Source: Denitratisoma oestradiolicum (GTDB lineage Bacteria > Pseudomonadota > Gammaproteobacteria > Burkholderiales > Rhodocyclaceae). Taken from it: a stretch of DNA of 64,000 bases. The translations under genes and the position numbers were made by a program. The DNA is taken from assembly GCF_902813185.1 (NCBI RefSeq), contig NZ_LR778301.1, positions 1-64,000 of the forward strand, given 5' to 3'. Numbering within the stretch: position 1 is the first letter of the stretch; the number at the start of each line of letters is the position of its first letter. The notes beneath the pieces are model-generated. The model did not search any database. It was not told the origin of the DNA and was given only the letters and a program-made list of their open reading frames with translations. This document shows, in pieces, positions 10,393 through 18,440 of this stretch.

Positions 10393-11080
10393 GTGCAGGG
10401 TCTTTACGGAAGAAATCACAAGGGAGCCATTGCCATCGCCAAGCCAGATCCCGCCCTGATCGCCGTGCTCATCAACCGCGAGCACAGCCGCCTGTCGAGC
10501 CAGGTCAAGACGCTGGAGAAAGTGCTGCACGCGTTGTTCTCTGACAAGGAATACCAGCGCCTGATCCAACTGGCTGCCAACTGGCGCGCTGCTGGCCTTT
10601 GACGACGGCGCCCCGAAACTGGCCGATACGCTGGAGGTGTTCATCGCCGCCTACCGGCAGCGCTCACCCGACCAGGAGGCTGCACGACGAGGTGGTCTTC
10701 AAGCCGGCGTTCACCGCATGGGCCATTGGGCGCTGGTCAAGCACTTCATCCCCGGCGTCACCGATTGCCTGGACAACTTCGGCAGCGTCCTGCCCAAGTA
10801 CCGCGAAGCCTTCAAACGCCGATACGAGGCCGAGGGCAACCTGTCGGTCGAGGCGCAGTCGCAACTGCTCAAAGCCCAGTACGCCTTGATCCCCAACCGC
10901 CGTGATCCGTACCGGCACGAGGAGATGAAACGCCGAGGGCTGGTTACCGCCGACGGCATCGTGCCGATGGGCGTGAAGGAAGCGCTGGCGTTGATTGAGC
11001 GCGAGGAGGCGCAGGCTGCGCTACCGGCCAAGCGCGGTGTGGTGGCGTGGGTGGCGGATCGGTTTCGGCGCAAAGAGTGA
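10393..11080 (+). CDS. Unrecognised protein, frameshifted
   Basis: I do not recognise the family. Three frames join to about 220 residues: PDPALIAVLINREHSRLSSQ through LIQLAANWR, then LLAFDDGAPKLADTLEVFIA, then LHDEVVFKPAFTAWAIGRW, then ALVKHFIPGVTDCLDNFGSV to a basic end ADRFRRKE. The breaks are near 10600, 10675 and 10733. It is mostly helical and charged, with no signal peptide or membrane segment. The start is unclear. It follows the RTX terminator and precedes a membrane protein/AbiH pair, so it may be the first gene of the accessory region. Confidence 0.5.
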
Positions 11081-11098
11081 ACACGCAGGGTAGGGGCT

Positions 11099-11707
11099 AT
11101 GGAAAGTGAACAGCTGGAAACTGAGGGTAAGGCCTCAAAATGGGAGCAAGCTCTTCAACGCTTAGAAATAACTCCGGAGCAGCGTCTCGTCATCGAGAAC
11201 GCCAAAGCAAAGGAGGCAGACGATTGGTCGCTGGAAGAAGCTGATCTGATTATGCGTGTCAGCCGTGAAGCGCGTCGTCTTCAGGCCGTTGATGAATATA
11301 AGGCTCTACCGCAAGATGACCGCGAGCGGGAGCACCATCGAGTATGGCAATTGATTGGCGGATATACCGCCTTCATTGCGGCGGCCTGCCTGGCGGTAAT
11401 CAGCTCTTCAAAATCTGAGGGCAGCTACGCATTCGCATTTTCGTTCTGGGTAGTCTCGCTGCCTCTTCTTTGCGGCGCAATGTTGCTGGACTACCACGTT
11501 CGAGTAAGGCAGGCGAGGCTTAACAGCAAAGTCAGGAGCTTCTTGCTGACGGTGGGCGTTTTATCAAGCCACTTAGGAACGGTGGGTATGGTGAGTACAT
11601 ACTCGTGGGTCGCAGCCGTCGTGTATGGGCTGTGTCCATTGTTGGTCGGCCTATATCTGCACGAAACCATCGCGCTTGGGGGCAGAAAAAACTTCGAGGA
11701 TCTTTAG
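11099..11707 (+). CDS. Membrane protein with cytoplasmic helical N-terminus, partner of AbiH
   Basis: 202 residues. Residues 1-90 are charged and helical (ESEQLETEGKASKWEQALQR), then four hydrophobic helices follow: LIGGYTAFIAAACLAVIS, FAFSFWVVSLPLLCGAMLL, SFLLTVGVLSSHLGTVGMV and WVAAVVYGLCPLLVGLYL. No known domain is recognised. The stop at 11705-11707 is one base before the TTG start of the AbiH gene and that gene's ribosome site lies inside this one, so the two are translationally coupled. Less GC-rich than the prophage genes, consistent with horizontal origin. Confidence 0.7.
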   Translation: MESEQLETEGKASKWEQALQRLEITPEQRLVIENAKAKEADDWSLEEADLIMRVSREARRLQAVDEYKALPQDDREREHHRVWQLIGGYTAFIAAACLAVISSSKSEGSYAFAFSFWVVSLPLLCGAMLLDYHVRVRQARLNSKVRSFLLTVGVLSSHLGTVGMVSTYSWVAAVVYGLCPLLVGLYLHETIALGGRKNFEDL

Positions 11708-11708
11708 A

Positions 11709-12614
11709 TTGAACGACAAGCTGTACGTCATAGGAAACGGCTTCGATCTCCATCACAGGATGCCGACCCAGTTTTCGGATTTTCGCACCTTTGCTCGAAA
11801 GGCTGCGCCAGATGTGTTCCGCGCCGTTGATGACTATGTGCCAGTGAGCGCCAACTGGTCAGACCTGGAGAATGCCCTGGCCGCCCTTGATGTCGAAACC
11901 GTCAAAGAGGACTTGAGCTGCTTCATGCCATCCTACGCTGCAGATGACTGGCGCGACTCCGGTCACCATGACTTTCAGTTTGAAGTGGATCGTGTGGTCC
12001 GCCAGCTTTCGGTAGAGCTGAGGTCGGTTTTTGCCCGATGGGTCCGGCAGATCAAAGTCCCGGATCTTGCCAATGCGCCTGGGGTCCATCGTCTGACGAG
12101 CATTGACCGCAGTGCATCTTTCTTGACGTTCAACTACACGCCCACCCTGGCTGATCTATACGGCGTGCCGCTGGAGCGAACGCTTCATATCCATGGCACG
12201 TCTTCCGATGATGACCAGGAACTGGTCCTGGGGCACGGCTGGAATTCGGCGATGCGGAAATCGCTGAATGACCGTCCAGACATCGAGGATGTGGACACCC
12301 GAATGATCGAGGCGAACCAGATCCTAGATCGGTACTTCACCGCCACCTTCAAGCCGTCAAAACAGCTGATCGCGCAGCACCAAGAATTCTTCCGCGCCTT
12401 GGACGAGGTCACGCACGTCACCGTCCTTGGGCACTCCCTTTCGAATGTGGACGCTGAGTATTTTCGGGCGCTGCTGGCGGTGCCAGCTGTGGCCTCGGCC
12501 ACCTGGACGGTGGCTTGCCGCCACAGCGACGATGCTGCTGAAAAAACTCAGCGGCTCGTTAACTTGGGCTTGCCGGCAAGTCAGATCAGGGCGGTTGCAT
12601 GGACCTCACTTTGA
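11709..12614 (+). CDS. abiH: AbiH-family phage-resistance protein
   Basis: About 301 residues. The N-terminus LYVIGNGFDLHHRMPTQFSD is the hallmark of AbiH proteins (lactococcal abortive infection AbiH), followed by FLTFNYTPTLADLYG, LHIHGTSSDDDQELVLGHG and, near the C-terminus, HVTVLGHSLSNVDAEYF. The TTG at 11709 is chosen because GAGGA lies eight bases before it and family members start just before the (L)YVIGNGFD strand; an upstream in-frame start at 11625 would overlap the membrane gene. The biochemical activity of AbiH proteins is not established. Coupling with a four-helix membrane protein suggests a sensor/effector pair. Confidence 0.85.
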   Translation: MNDKLYVIGNGFDLHHRMPTQFSDFRTFARKAAPDVFRAVDDYVPVSANWSDLENALAALDVETVKEDLSCFMPSYAADDWRDSGHHDFQFEVDRVVRQLSVELRSVFARWVRQIKVPDLANAPGVHRLTSIDRSASFLTFNYTPTLADLYGVPLERTLHIHGTSSDDDQELVLGHGWNSAMRKSLNDRPDIEDVDTRMIEANQILDRYFTATFKPSKQLIAQHQEFFRALDEVTHVTVLGHSLSNVDAEYFRALLAVPAVASATWTVACRHSDDAAEKTQRLVNLGLPASQIRAVAWTSL

Positions 12615-12633
12615 TTGACCGTTAACAAAACAA

Positions 12634-12663
12634 TTGACAGCAAACCTTCACCTTCTCTACAAT
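12634..12663 (+). promoter_or_regulatory. Sigma-70 promoter of the XRE/ImmA genes
   Basis: TTGACA (12634-12639), an 18-base spacer, then TACAAT (12658-12663). It sits in the short gap after AbiH. GTTAAC-type hexamers flank it at 12621-12626 and 12687-12692. Confidence 0.8.
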
Positions 12664-12668
12664 CATCG

Positions 12669-12691
12669 TTAATAAATCACGCAACGGTTAA
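12669..12691 (+). promoter_or_regulatory. Putative repressor operator, copy 1
   Basis: Begins TTAATAA, contains GCAACGGTT, and lies just after the -10 and before the XRE start. Without gaps it matches 13867-13889 at 18 of 23 positions. Placement suggests autoregulation by the XRE protein. Confidence 0.55.
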
Positions 12692-12696
12692 CGATC

Positions 12697-12966
12697 ATGG
12701 GCTTCGGCACCTTCATCCGAGAAAAACGCGAGCAGGCCAATGTGCCGATGAACGAGTTCGCTCGCAGCCTGGGCATCTCGCCGGCCTACTGGTCGCGCAT
12801 CGAGCGCGAACTGGAGAAGGCGCCCAAGGATGAGCTGATCACCAAGGCTGCAGAGAAGCTCGGTCTCAACCCCGACGAGGCTTTCATCGAGGCCAGCCGC
12901 TTGCCCCCGGATATGCAGAAGGACGTCAGCACGGTCGTTCGCCTGTATCGCAAATCCCTGGGTTAA
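12697..12966 (+). CDS. XRE-family helix-turn-helix repressor
   Basis: 89 residues. The helix-turn-helix spans about residues 5-60: FIREKREQANVPMNEFARSL, then GISPAYWSRIERELEKAP. Short for a full phage repressor, it has only a small C-terminal tail (DMQKDVSTVVRLYRKSLG). It is followed 11 bases later by an ImmA/IrrE peptidase. This is the arrangement of ImmR/ImmA-type pairs, in which the peptidase cleaves the repressor to release lysogeny or defence genes. Two similar operator-like sequences (12669-12691 and 13867-13889) are its probable targets. Confidence 0.85.
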   Translation: MGFGTFIREKREQANVPMNEFARSLGISPAYWSRIERELEKAPKDELITKAAEKLGLNPDEAFIEASRLPPDMQKDVSTVVRLYRKSLG

Positions 12967-12977
12967 GGCGGTGACGG

Positions 12978-13808
12978 ATGCCAGCGCTTTCCCTGCGGTA
13001 TGACCATTGCTCCCTTCGCAAGCCTCGCTACCTGAACAAGTTCGCCATCGAGACCGTGGCCCGTGAGGCCAGAGCACAGCTTTTGTCTCCTGGCGCGGAT
13101 GCGCTGACACTGGCGCAACTGGCGGCCATCTCCGATCTGACCATCAACGGCCTGCCGTACCAACTGTGGGTCAGTCTGGATCATCCCGTCACCGATGAGG
13201 ATGGTCTGCCCGTATTGGGCCTGTGCGAGTTCGACCCAGATTGCGGCGAAGACGCCGTCTCCGTGCTGGTCTCACCGGTCGGCGAGCAACTCACGCCCGA
13301 GCTGGCGCTGTCCACCTTCGCCCACGAACTGGGCCACGCCATCTTCGACGCCCCGGCCTGGCTGATTGCTGCCAAGCAAGGGCCGGGATTGTTCGACGAA
13401 CCGGATACCAGTCAGCGCCGTGCTTACCGCACGGCCACGCCGGATGCTGAACACCTGGGCGCCACGGCGCAGCCGCAAAACACCGCCCTCGAGAAAGAAA
13501 TCCGCATCGCCGAGTTCCGCGCCAACGAGTTCATGGGCTCGCTGCTGGTGCCGCGCGACCGCCTGGTCGAGCTGGCTGTGGCCCGTGCGCCGGACTTCGA
13601 TGTCGGCATTGAGCGCGATGGCGGCCTGTCTGAGGAACTGCACGCCGCTACACCTCGGCTGATCGAGCAAGGTACCTTCGGCTTCGTCGGTATGGAAAAC
13701 CTCCAGCGCGAACTGGCCGCCACCTTCGGCGTGAACCCCAAATTCATCCGTGTGCGGATGGAACGCTACGGGCTGCTGCCCACTCTGCCTGGTAGAGGAC
13801 AAGCATGA
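12978..13808 (+). CDS. ImmA/IrrE-family metallopeptidase
   Basis: 276 residues. The zinc motif HELGH is at about residues 117-121 (TFAHELGHAIFDAP), with a downstream acidic region IRIAEFRANEFMGSLLVPRD that supplies the third ligand in this family. The C-terminal 50 residues (LQRELAATFGVNPKFIRVRM) look like a winged-helix substrate-binding tail. By family knowledge it would cleave the adjacent XRE repressor. No better in-frame start is apparent than the ATG at 12978. Confidence 0.85.
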   Translation: MPALSLRYDHCSLRKPRYLNKFAIETVAREARAQLLSPGADALTLAQLAAISDLTINGLPYQLWVSLDHPVTDEDGLPVLGLCEFDPDCGEDAVSVLVSPVGEQLTPELALSTFAHELGHAIFDAPAWLIAAKQGPGLFDEPDTSQRRAYRTATPDAEHLGATAQPQNTALEKEIRIAEFRANEFMGSLLVPRDRLVELAVARAPDFDVGIERDGGLSEELHAATPRLIEQGTFGFVGMENLQRELAATFGVNPKFIRVRMERYGLLPTLPGRGQA

Positions 13809-13831
13809 GTCACTGATCGGATGCGCAACAC

Positions 13832-13855
13832 GCCGGCCGGGTGCCGGCATTTTTT
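13832..13855 (+). terminator. Terminator after the ImmA gene
   Basis: GCCGGC (13832-13837), five-base loop, GCCGGC (13843-13848), then a T run at 13850-13855. Confidence 0.8.
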
Positions 13856-13866
13856 GAGCACTGATA

Positions 13867-13889
13867 TTAATAGTTCGCGCAACAGTTTA
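13867..13889 (+). promoter_or_regulatory. Putative repressor operator, copy 2
   Basis: TTAATAGTTCGCGCAACAGTT, the ungapped counterpart of the sequence near the XRE promoter. It lies between the ImmA terminator and the next gene (ATG 13920, AAGGAG at 13907-13912). This would place the two-gene operon under the XRE repressor. Confidence 0.55.
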
Positions 13890-13919
13890 ATTAAACGCCA
13901 CTCGTAAAGGAGAACAAGA

Positions 13920-15316
13920 ATGGCAGAAGTCGACGTGATGGATACCCGTGAGTCAGATCCGACGGCCCTCGCCGCAGAGGCGACTGCTGCGGGTGGCGGC
14001 AAACCACGCAAGCCACGGGCCACCGATGGTGGGCCGGAGATCCTGCCCGACATGGGGCACTACGTGACCCTGGTGCGCAAGATCAAGCATCGCGCGCTGG
14101 TGGCGCAGTGGCTACAGCACCTGCACCCTGAGGAGCTACCCGGCATCGAGTGGGAGCACAAGGTCTGCACCAGCTACAAGCAGAGCCTGTTCACCGTGGT
14201 CGCGGGCCTATCCGGTGCCATCCGTCAGCGGCTGGAGGAAGCCGCACAGCGCGTCCTGCTGCTGTCGGATGACTTTGGGTGCGAGGCCGTCAAATCGCTG
14301 CTGAGCGAAGACGACGAGACTGAGCAACAGGCGGTGGCGGTCGCCGGCGACAAGTACGGCCGGGCGCTCTACCTGTACCTGTGCCGCCTGGCGGACGACA
14401 AGGACCGCCGGTTTGAGCAGGCCGAAACCGCCCGGCAGCAGAACAAGCAGTGGAAGTCCGAAGCCTACGCCAGCCACTTCCGGGGGCCGAAGGCGGTCGA
14501 TATCACCTTGGACGACACGCTCAAGGACAAACTCAAGGTGGCGATTGCCGTCATCTACTCGCAGGCACCGCTGCACGATGTGGTCATCGAGCATTTCCAG
14601 CGCCGCGACCTGACCCAGGCCGAGGACCGTGGCGGTGAGGACGAGTCGGCTCCGGTCTGGTTGCACACCATCGTGGTCGGCTTCAACGGCAAGGAAACCC
14701 ACTGGGACAAGATCGTCGACGGCGAGGTGACCACGCGCCACGATCAGGCCCTGCAGCGCATCACCTTCTCGTATGAGCCGAGCACCGGCGCGCTGTCGGT
14801 GTTCTGCGATGACCGGAATGCCCGCCAGGAACTCGCCAAAGCCCTGCGCGATGTGGTGCTGGCCAGCGACACTGAAATCGCCGAGATGCCGCTGCGCGAG
14901 TTCAGCCTGAAGGCCTTCGGCAGCGCCGAGGTGTTCAACCTGCTCAAACCCGAACCCGGCGACGGCATCGAGCGCATCAGCATCAACCTGATCAAGGTAG
15001 CCAAGCGTCTCGAACAACAGGGCGAAGACGGCACGCTGGAAGTTACGAGCGGCATGACCATCCACCGCGACCGCCGTGATCAGCGCGATGTCTATCGCGT
15101 GGCCCGGAAGACTACAAACAGAACGATCTCAGCGGGTTTAACTTGGTGCAGGTCAAGCTGGTGCTGCGCATTGCAAAGCAAAAGGACCGTCGCGCCCACA
15201 ATATCGTCGTGCAGATCACTGCGCCCAACGGCCTGAACGACAACGCCAAGACCGAGGATGAACGCCAGCTGGTGATGCGCCTGCTGAAACGCTGGCACAT
15301 CGTCACCGAGTTCTGA
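13920..15316 (+). CDS. Unrecognised protein, first gene of an XRE/ImmA-linked operon
   Basis: About 465 residues after repair of one frameshift near 15105 (the last part reads DLSGFNLVQVKLVLRIAKQK and ends KRWHIVTEF, TGA 15314-15316). An Ala/Lys-rich N-terminus (GGGKPRKPRATDGGPEILPD) precedes a helical region with KHRALVAQWLQHLHP, then a beta/alpha part with VWLHTIVVGFNGKETHWDKI and TFSYEPSTGALSVFCDDRNA. No catalytic signature or membrane helix is recognised. It is followed 11 bases later by a second unknown gene. With its own terminator-bounded promoter carrying the same operator as the repressor, it behaves like cargo of the regulatory pair. Confidence 0.65.
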
Positions 15317-15327
15317 GGAGGCTGCCG

Positions 15328-16259
15328 ATGCTGACAGAGACGCTGCAACGGCTGGAGCGATTGGACGGGATGGACAGCACGCTGTTCGGCAGAGAACTGC
15401 TGAGCTTTGGCCGCTTGCTGCTGGACAGGGGTTGGATCGCCGCCATTGGTTACTTCAGCCACATCGATGTCGAGGTGATGGACGATATCTTCGAGGAGGT
15501 GGAGGTCACGGTCGATGAGGCAGCGGGCCGCTACACCTACCCGCACCCATTCCGGCGCAAAGTGATCCTGAGCGGTTCCTTGCACGAGGTCACCCGCTAC
15601 CGTTTCCAGCGCGAGCCCTTCTTTGACCACCTGGCCACCCTGCTGGGCATCGAGCCCCGGTTTGCCGTGCGCCGGCGTTGCCTGGTCGAGCATCACCTCT
15701 GGTATCTGGGTGACCTCCGTGTCGGCAACCGCCATGCGTTTGCGCCGATGTTCTTCGGGCGACGGCTCAGGATGCACCAGTTGAGCAGGTCACCTCGGCC
15801 TTGTCCGACCCGGCGTTCGGCACGGGTGGCGTGGTGCTGGCACTGAAAGATCCGAAGCTGGCCTTGCCCAACGGACACCAGGTGCGTGCCGTGGCCGATC
15901 TGCTGGTCGTGGAGGACGGCGTGGAGCAGTTCGATCTGCCGGTGCTGGAGCGGATTCTGGTAAGTCGGCACGCCGCGCCTGAATTGGCCGAGCTGGTCAT
16001 CGAATGCGCGCCGGACGGCTCCTGGCTTCGGGTGGGGGACCGAGAGTTGCGCAACATCCGAGGGCAACAGCAGGACTTCGTGCTCACGATGGTCGATGCC
16101 TACAAGAAGGGCAACCGACGGCCGAAAGTCGAATGGGCCTTCCGGGTCGCAGGCTACGGCGAGGGCACCTACGACCTGCGGCACATCACGCGCCGCAAGG
16201 AGTTCTTCGATTTCTTCGCCCAAGGAGGGGGCGAGTGCTGGATCGTCACCGAGCATTGA
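15328..16259 (+). CDS. Unrecognised protein, second gene of the XRE/ImmA-linked operon
   Basis: About 310 residues after repair of one indel near 15750 (FAPMFFG joins ATAQDAPVEQVTSALSDPAF). GAGGAG before the ATG is a good ribosome site. The protein is soluble and mixed alpha/beta. The last 70 residues (RGQQQDFVLTMVDAYKKGNR, then GYGEGTYDLRHITRRKEFFD) look like a winged-helix or nucleic-acid-binding fold, but this is only an impression. It ends at 16259 before the phage early operon. No family recognised. Confidence 0.6.
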
Positions 16260-16282
16260 AGACGGCCGCACCGCACGGCCAA

Positions 16283-16324
16283 CTTCCAATGTTCTTCCAA
16301 TAAACGTCCCCTGCTACTTCCAAT
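16283..16324 (+). repeat. Three CTTCCAAT direct repeats upstream of the early operon
   Basis: CTTCCAAT occurs at 16283-16290, 16294-16301 and 16317-16324. The start-to-start spacings of 11 and 23 bases are about one and two helical turns, so all copies face the same side of the DNA. Confidence 0.6.
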
Positions 16325-16344
16325 ACCGCATGACAAGAATGGGT

Positions 16345-16367
16345 AACTCCTTAACCACCAAGGAGTT
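16345..16367 (+). promoter_or_regulatory. Hairpin that sequesters the ribosome binding site
   Basis: AACTCCTT (16345-16352), loop AACCACC, AAGGAGTT (16360-16367). The 3' arm contains the AAGGAG ribosome site of the ATG at 16373, so the perfect 8-bp stem would hide it. Confidence 0.6.
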
Positions 16368-16372
16368 GAGAA

Positions 16373-16903
16373 ATGCAAACCCATTCTTCGGCCCTCGCGG
16401 CCACCCCACAACCGGCAGCCACCGTCCTCGACATCGGCAGTCTTCCCTCCAACTCGAAGACCTCACCCGCGAGCGCATCAAGGCTGCCCAAGCCGGCACT
16501 GCAGGAACTCTCCGTCCTACTCGCCGAAATGGACTTATGTCTGCGCCACGCCCGTGAGCAGCTGACCGCTGCGCTCGATGAGCTCTACGGCGACGCTGCC
16601 CGTGCGCAACTGCTCGACGCCGGCAAGGATACCGGTACCACGCACCTGACCGACGGCGATCTGGCCATCACGGTCGAGATCAAGAAGTCGGTGTCCTGGG
16701 ATCAGGGTGAACTGGCCGCCATCGCGCAGCGCATCGCCAGCAACGGCGACGACCCAGCGGAATACATCGACGTGAAGTATTCGGTGTCGGAGCGCAAGTT
16801 CGCCGCCTGGCCCGAAACCCTGCGCCGTCCCTTTGAGGCTGCCCGCACCCTCAAACCCGCCAAGCCGGCCTTCCGCCTGGCAATCGTTGGGGAGGGCAAG
16901 TGA
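16373..16903 (+). CDS. Hypothetical early phage protein
   Basis: 176 residues, no family recognised. Residues about 45-176 are helical then mixed (VLLAEMDLCLRHAREQLTAA, HLTDGDLAITVEIKKSVSWD). Residues encoded at about 16452-16495 read more naturally in another frame (EDLTRERIKAAQAG), so a compensating pair of indels is possible. It is the first gene of a tightly overlapping early operon and shares a TGATG junction with the ATPase after it, so a role in that recombination/replication module is likely. Confidence 0.6.
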   Translation: MQTHSSALAATPQPAATVLDIGSLPSNSKTSPASASRLPKPALQELSVLLAEMDLCLRHAREQLTAALDELYGDAARAQLLDAGKDTGTTHLTDGDLAITVEIKKSVSWDQGELAAIAQRIASNGDDPAEYIDVKYSVSERKFAAWPETLRRPFEAARTLKPAKPAFRLAIVGEGK

Positions 16904-17781
16904 TGGCACTCCCGATCATCAGCGCTGACCAGCGATTGTCAGAAAAACGCTGCGCCAAGGTGGCCCTCGTTGGTGTGCCGGGCGCGGGCAAGACCTCCCA
17001 AATTCGCACGGTCGATGCCGAGCGCACCTTGCTGGTGGACACCGAAGCCGGCGATCTGTCCATCCTCGATTGGGCCGGCGACACCCTGCGCCCGCGCACC
17101 TGGCCGGAGTTCAAGGACCTGGTGGTGTTCCTCGCCGGGCCGAGCCCAAGTGCGTCACCCGAGCAGGCCTTTTCACAGGCGCACTTCGACCACGTCTGCC
17201 AGAAGTACGGCGATCCGGCGCAACTGGCCAAGTACGACACCTACTTCGTCGATTCCTTGACCGTGCTCTCGCGGATGTGCCTGGCCTGGTGCAAGACCCA
17301 GCCGGCGGCCTTCTCCGAGAAGACCGGCAAGCCCGACACCCGGGGCGCCTATGGCCTCTTGGGCACCGAAATGATCGGTGCGCTCACGCACCTGCAGCAC
17401 GTGCGGGACAAGCACGTCATCTACGTCTGCATCTTGGAAGAGAAGCTGGACGACTTCAACCGTCGCGTCTACCAACTGCAACTCGAAGGCGCCAAGACAT
17501 CGGCCGAATTGCCGGGCGTGCTCGATGAAGTGATCACGCTGGCCATCTTGAAGGCCGACGACGGCACGCCGTACCGCGCCTTCGTCACCGGTGCGGACAA
17601 CGCCTGGGGCTTCCCGAGCAAGGACCGCAGCGGTCGGCTCGACCCCATCGAAGAACCCCACCTCGGAAAGCTCATCGCCAAGTGCCTCGGCCGCGACGCC
17701 ATCGCACGCCCGGCTGCACCTGCCACCGCTTTCTCGAGCGCCAGCACCCCATCCCCCGATTTCCACGCATCCCAGGAGTAA
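16903..17781 (+). CDS. Phage P-loop ATPase (RecA/AAA_24-like)
   Basis: About 292 residues. Walker A is GVPGAGKTS at about residues 24-32. TLLVDTEAGDLSILDW supplies a nearby acidic strand, and YFVDSLTVLSRMCLAWCKT is the Walker B/sensor region of phage nucleotide-binding (AAA_24) ATPases. Two later strands, KHVIYVCILEEKLDDFNRRV and PYRAFVTGADNAWGFPSKDR, fit the RecA-like core. It probably acts in DNA recombination with the following DUF669-like protein and the PD-(D/E)XK nuclease. The ATG at 16903 overlaps the previous stop. Confidence 0.75.
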   Translation: MALPIISADQRLSEKRCAKVALVGVPGAGKTSQIRTVDAERTLLVDTEAGDLSILDWAGDTLRPRTWPEFKDLVVFLAGPSPSASPEQAFSQAHFDHVCQKYGDPAQLAKYDTYFVDSLTVLSRMCLAWCKTQPAAFSEKTGKPDTRGAYGLLGTEMIGALTHLQHVRDKHVIYVCILEEKLDDFNRRVYQLQLEGAKTSAELPGVLDEVITLAILKADDGTPYRAFVTGADNAWGFPSKDRSGRLDPIEEPHLGKLIAKCLGRDAIARPAAPATAFSSASTPSPDFHASQE

Positions 17782-17787
17782 GCCGCC

Positions 17788-18426
17788 ATGTCCAACTGGA
17801 ACGACTTCAACGACGCTGAACAGCAGCAGTCCTTCGACCTCATCCCGCGCAACACGGCTGCCAAGCTGCGCCTGACCATCAAGCCGGGTGGCTTTGATGA
17901 CCCGGCACAGGGCTGGACCGGCGGCTGGGCCACCCAGAGTTTCGAGACCGGTGCGGTTTACCTCGCCTGCGAGGGCGTGGTGATGGAAGGCCCGTTTGCC
18001 AAACGCAAGATCTGGTGGAACGTCGGTCTGCACAGCGCCAAGGGGCCGACCTGGGGGAACATGGGCCGGACCTTCATCCGGGCAGCGCTCAACTCCGCGC
18101 GCAATGTCCATCCGGCCGACAACAGCCCGCAAGCGCAGGCGGCCCGCCGCATTGCCGGCTTCGGTGACCTCGATGGCCTGGAGTTTGCCGCCCGCATCGA
18201 CATCGAGAAGGATGGCCGGGGCGAGGACCGCAACACCATCAAGGCCGCCATCGAGCCAGACCACAAGGACTACGCCCTGGTCATGGGCGTGATGCCCAAG
18301 GGCAATCCCGGTGGCAACTCCGGTGCGCCGGCAGCGGTCGCTGCACCCAGCTACACGCCACCGGCTGCTGCCGCACGTCCTGCCCCATCCACCGTCCCCA
18401 GCGGCAAACCCGCCTGGGCGCAATAA
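17788..18426 (+). CDS. DUF669-like phage protein, possibly single-strand DNA binding
   Basis: 212 residues. A compact beta-rich N-terminus (LIPRNTAAKLRLTIKPGGFD, FETGAVYLACEGVVMEGPFA) is followed by GRTFIRAALNSARNVHP and LEFAARIDIEKDGRGEDRNT, the layout of DUF669-type proteins that accompany phage recombination ATPases. The C-terminal 45 residues are Pro/Ala/Ser-rich and probably disordered, as in single-strand-binding proteins. The link to ssDNA binding is by position and composition. Confidence 0.6.
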   Translation: MSNWNDFNDAEQQQSFDLIPRNTAAKLRLTIKPGGFDDPAQGWTGGWATQSFETGAVYLACEGVVMEGPFAKRKIWWNVGLHSAKGPTWGNMGRTFIRAALNSARNVHPADNSPQAQAARRIAGFGDLDGLEFAARIDIEKDGRGEDRNTIKAAIEPDHKDYALVMGVMPKGNPGGNSGAPAAVAAPSYTPPAAAARPAPSTVPSGKPAWAQ

Positions 18427-18440
18427 GGGAGGGCGTGACG

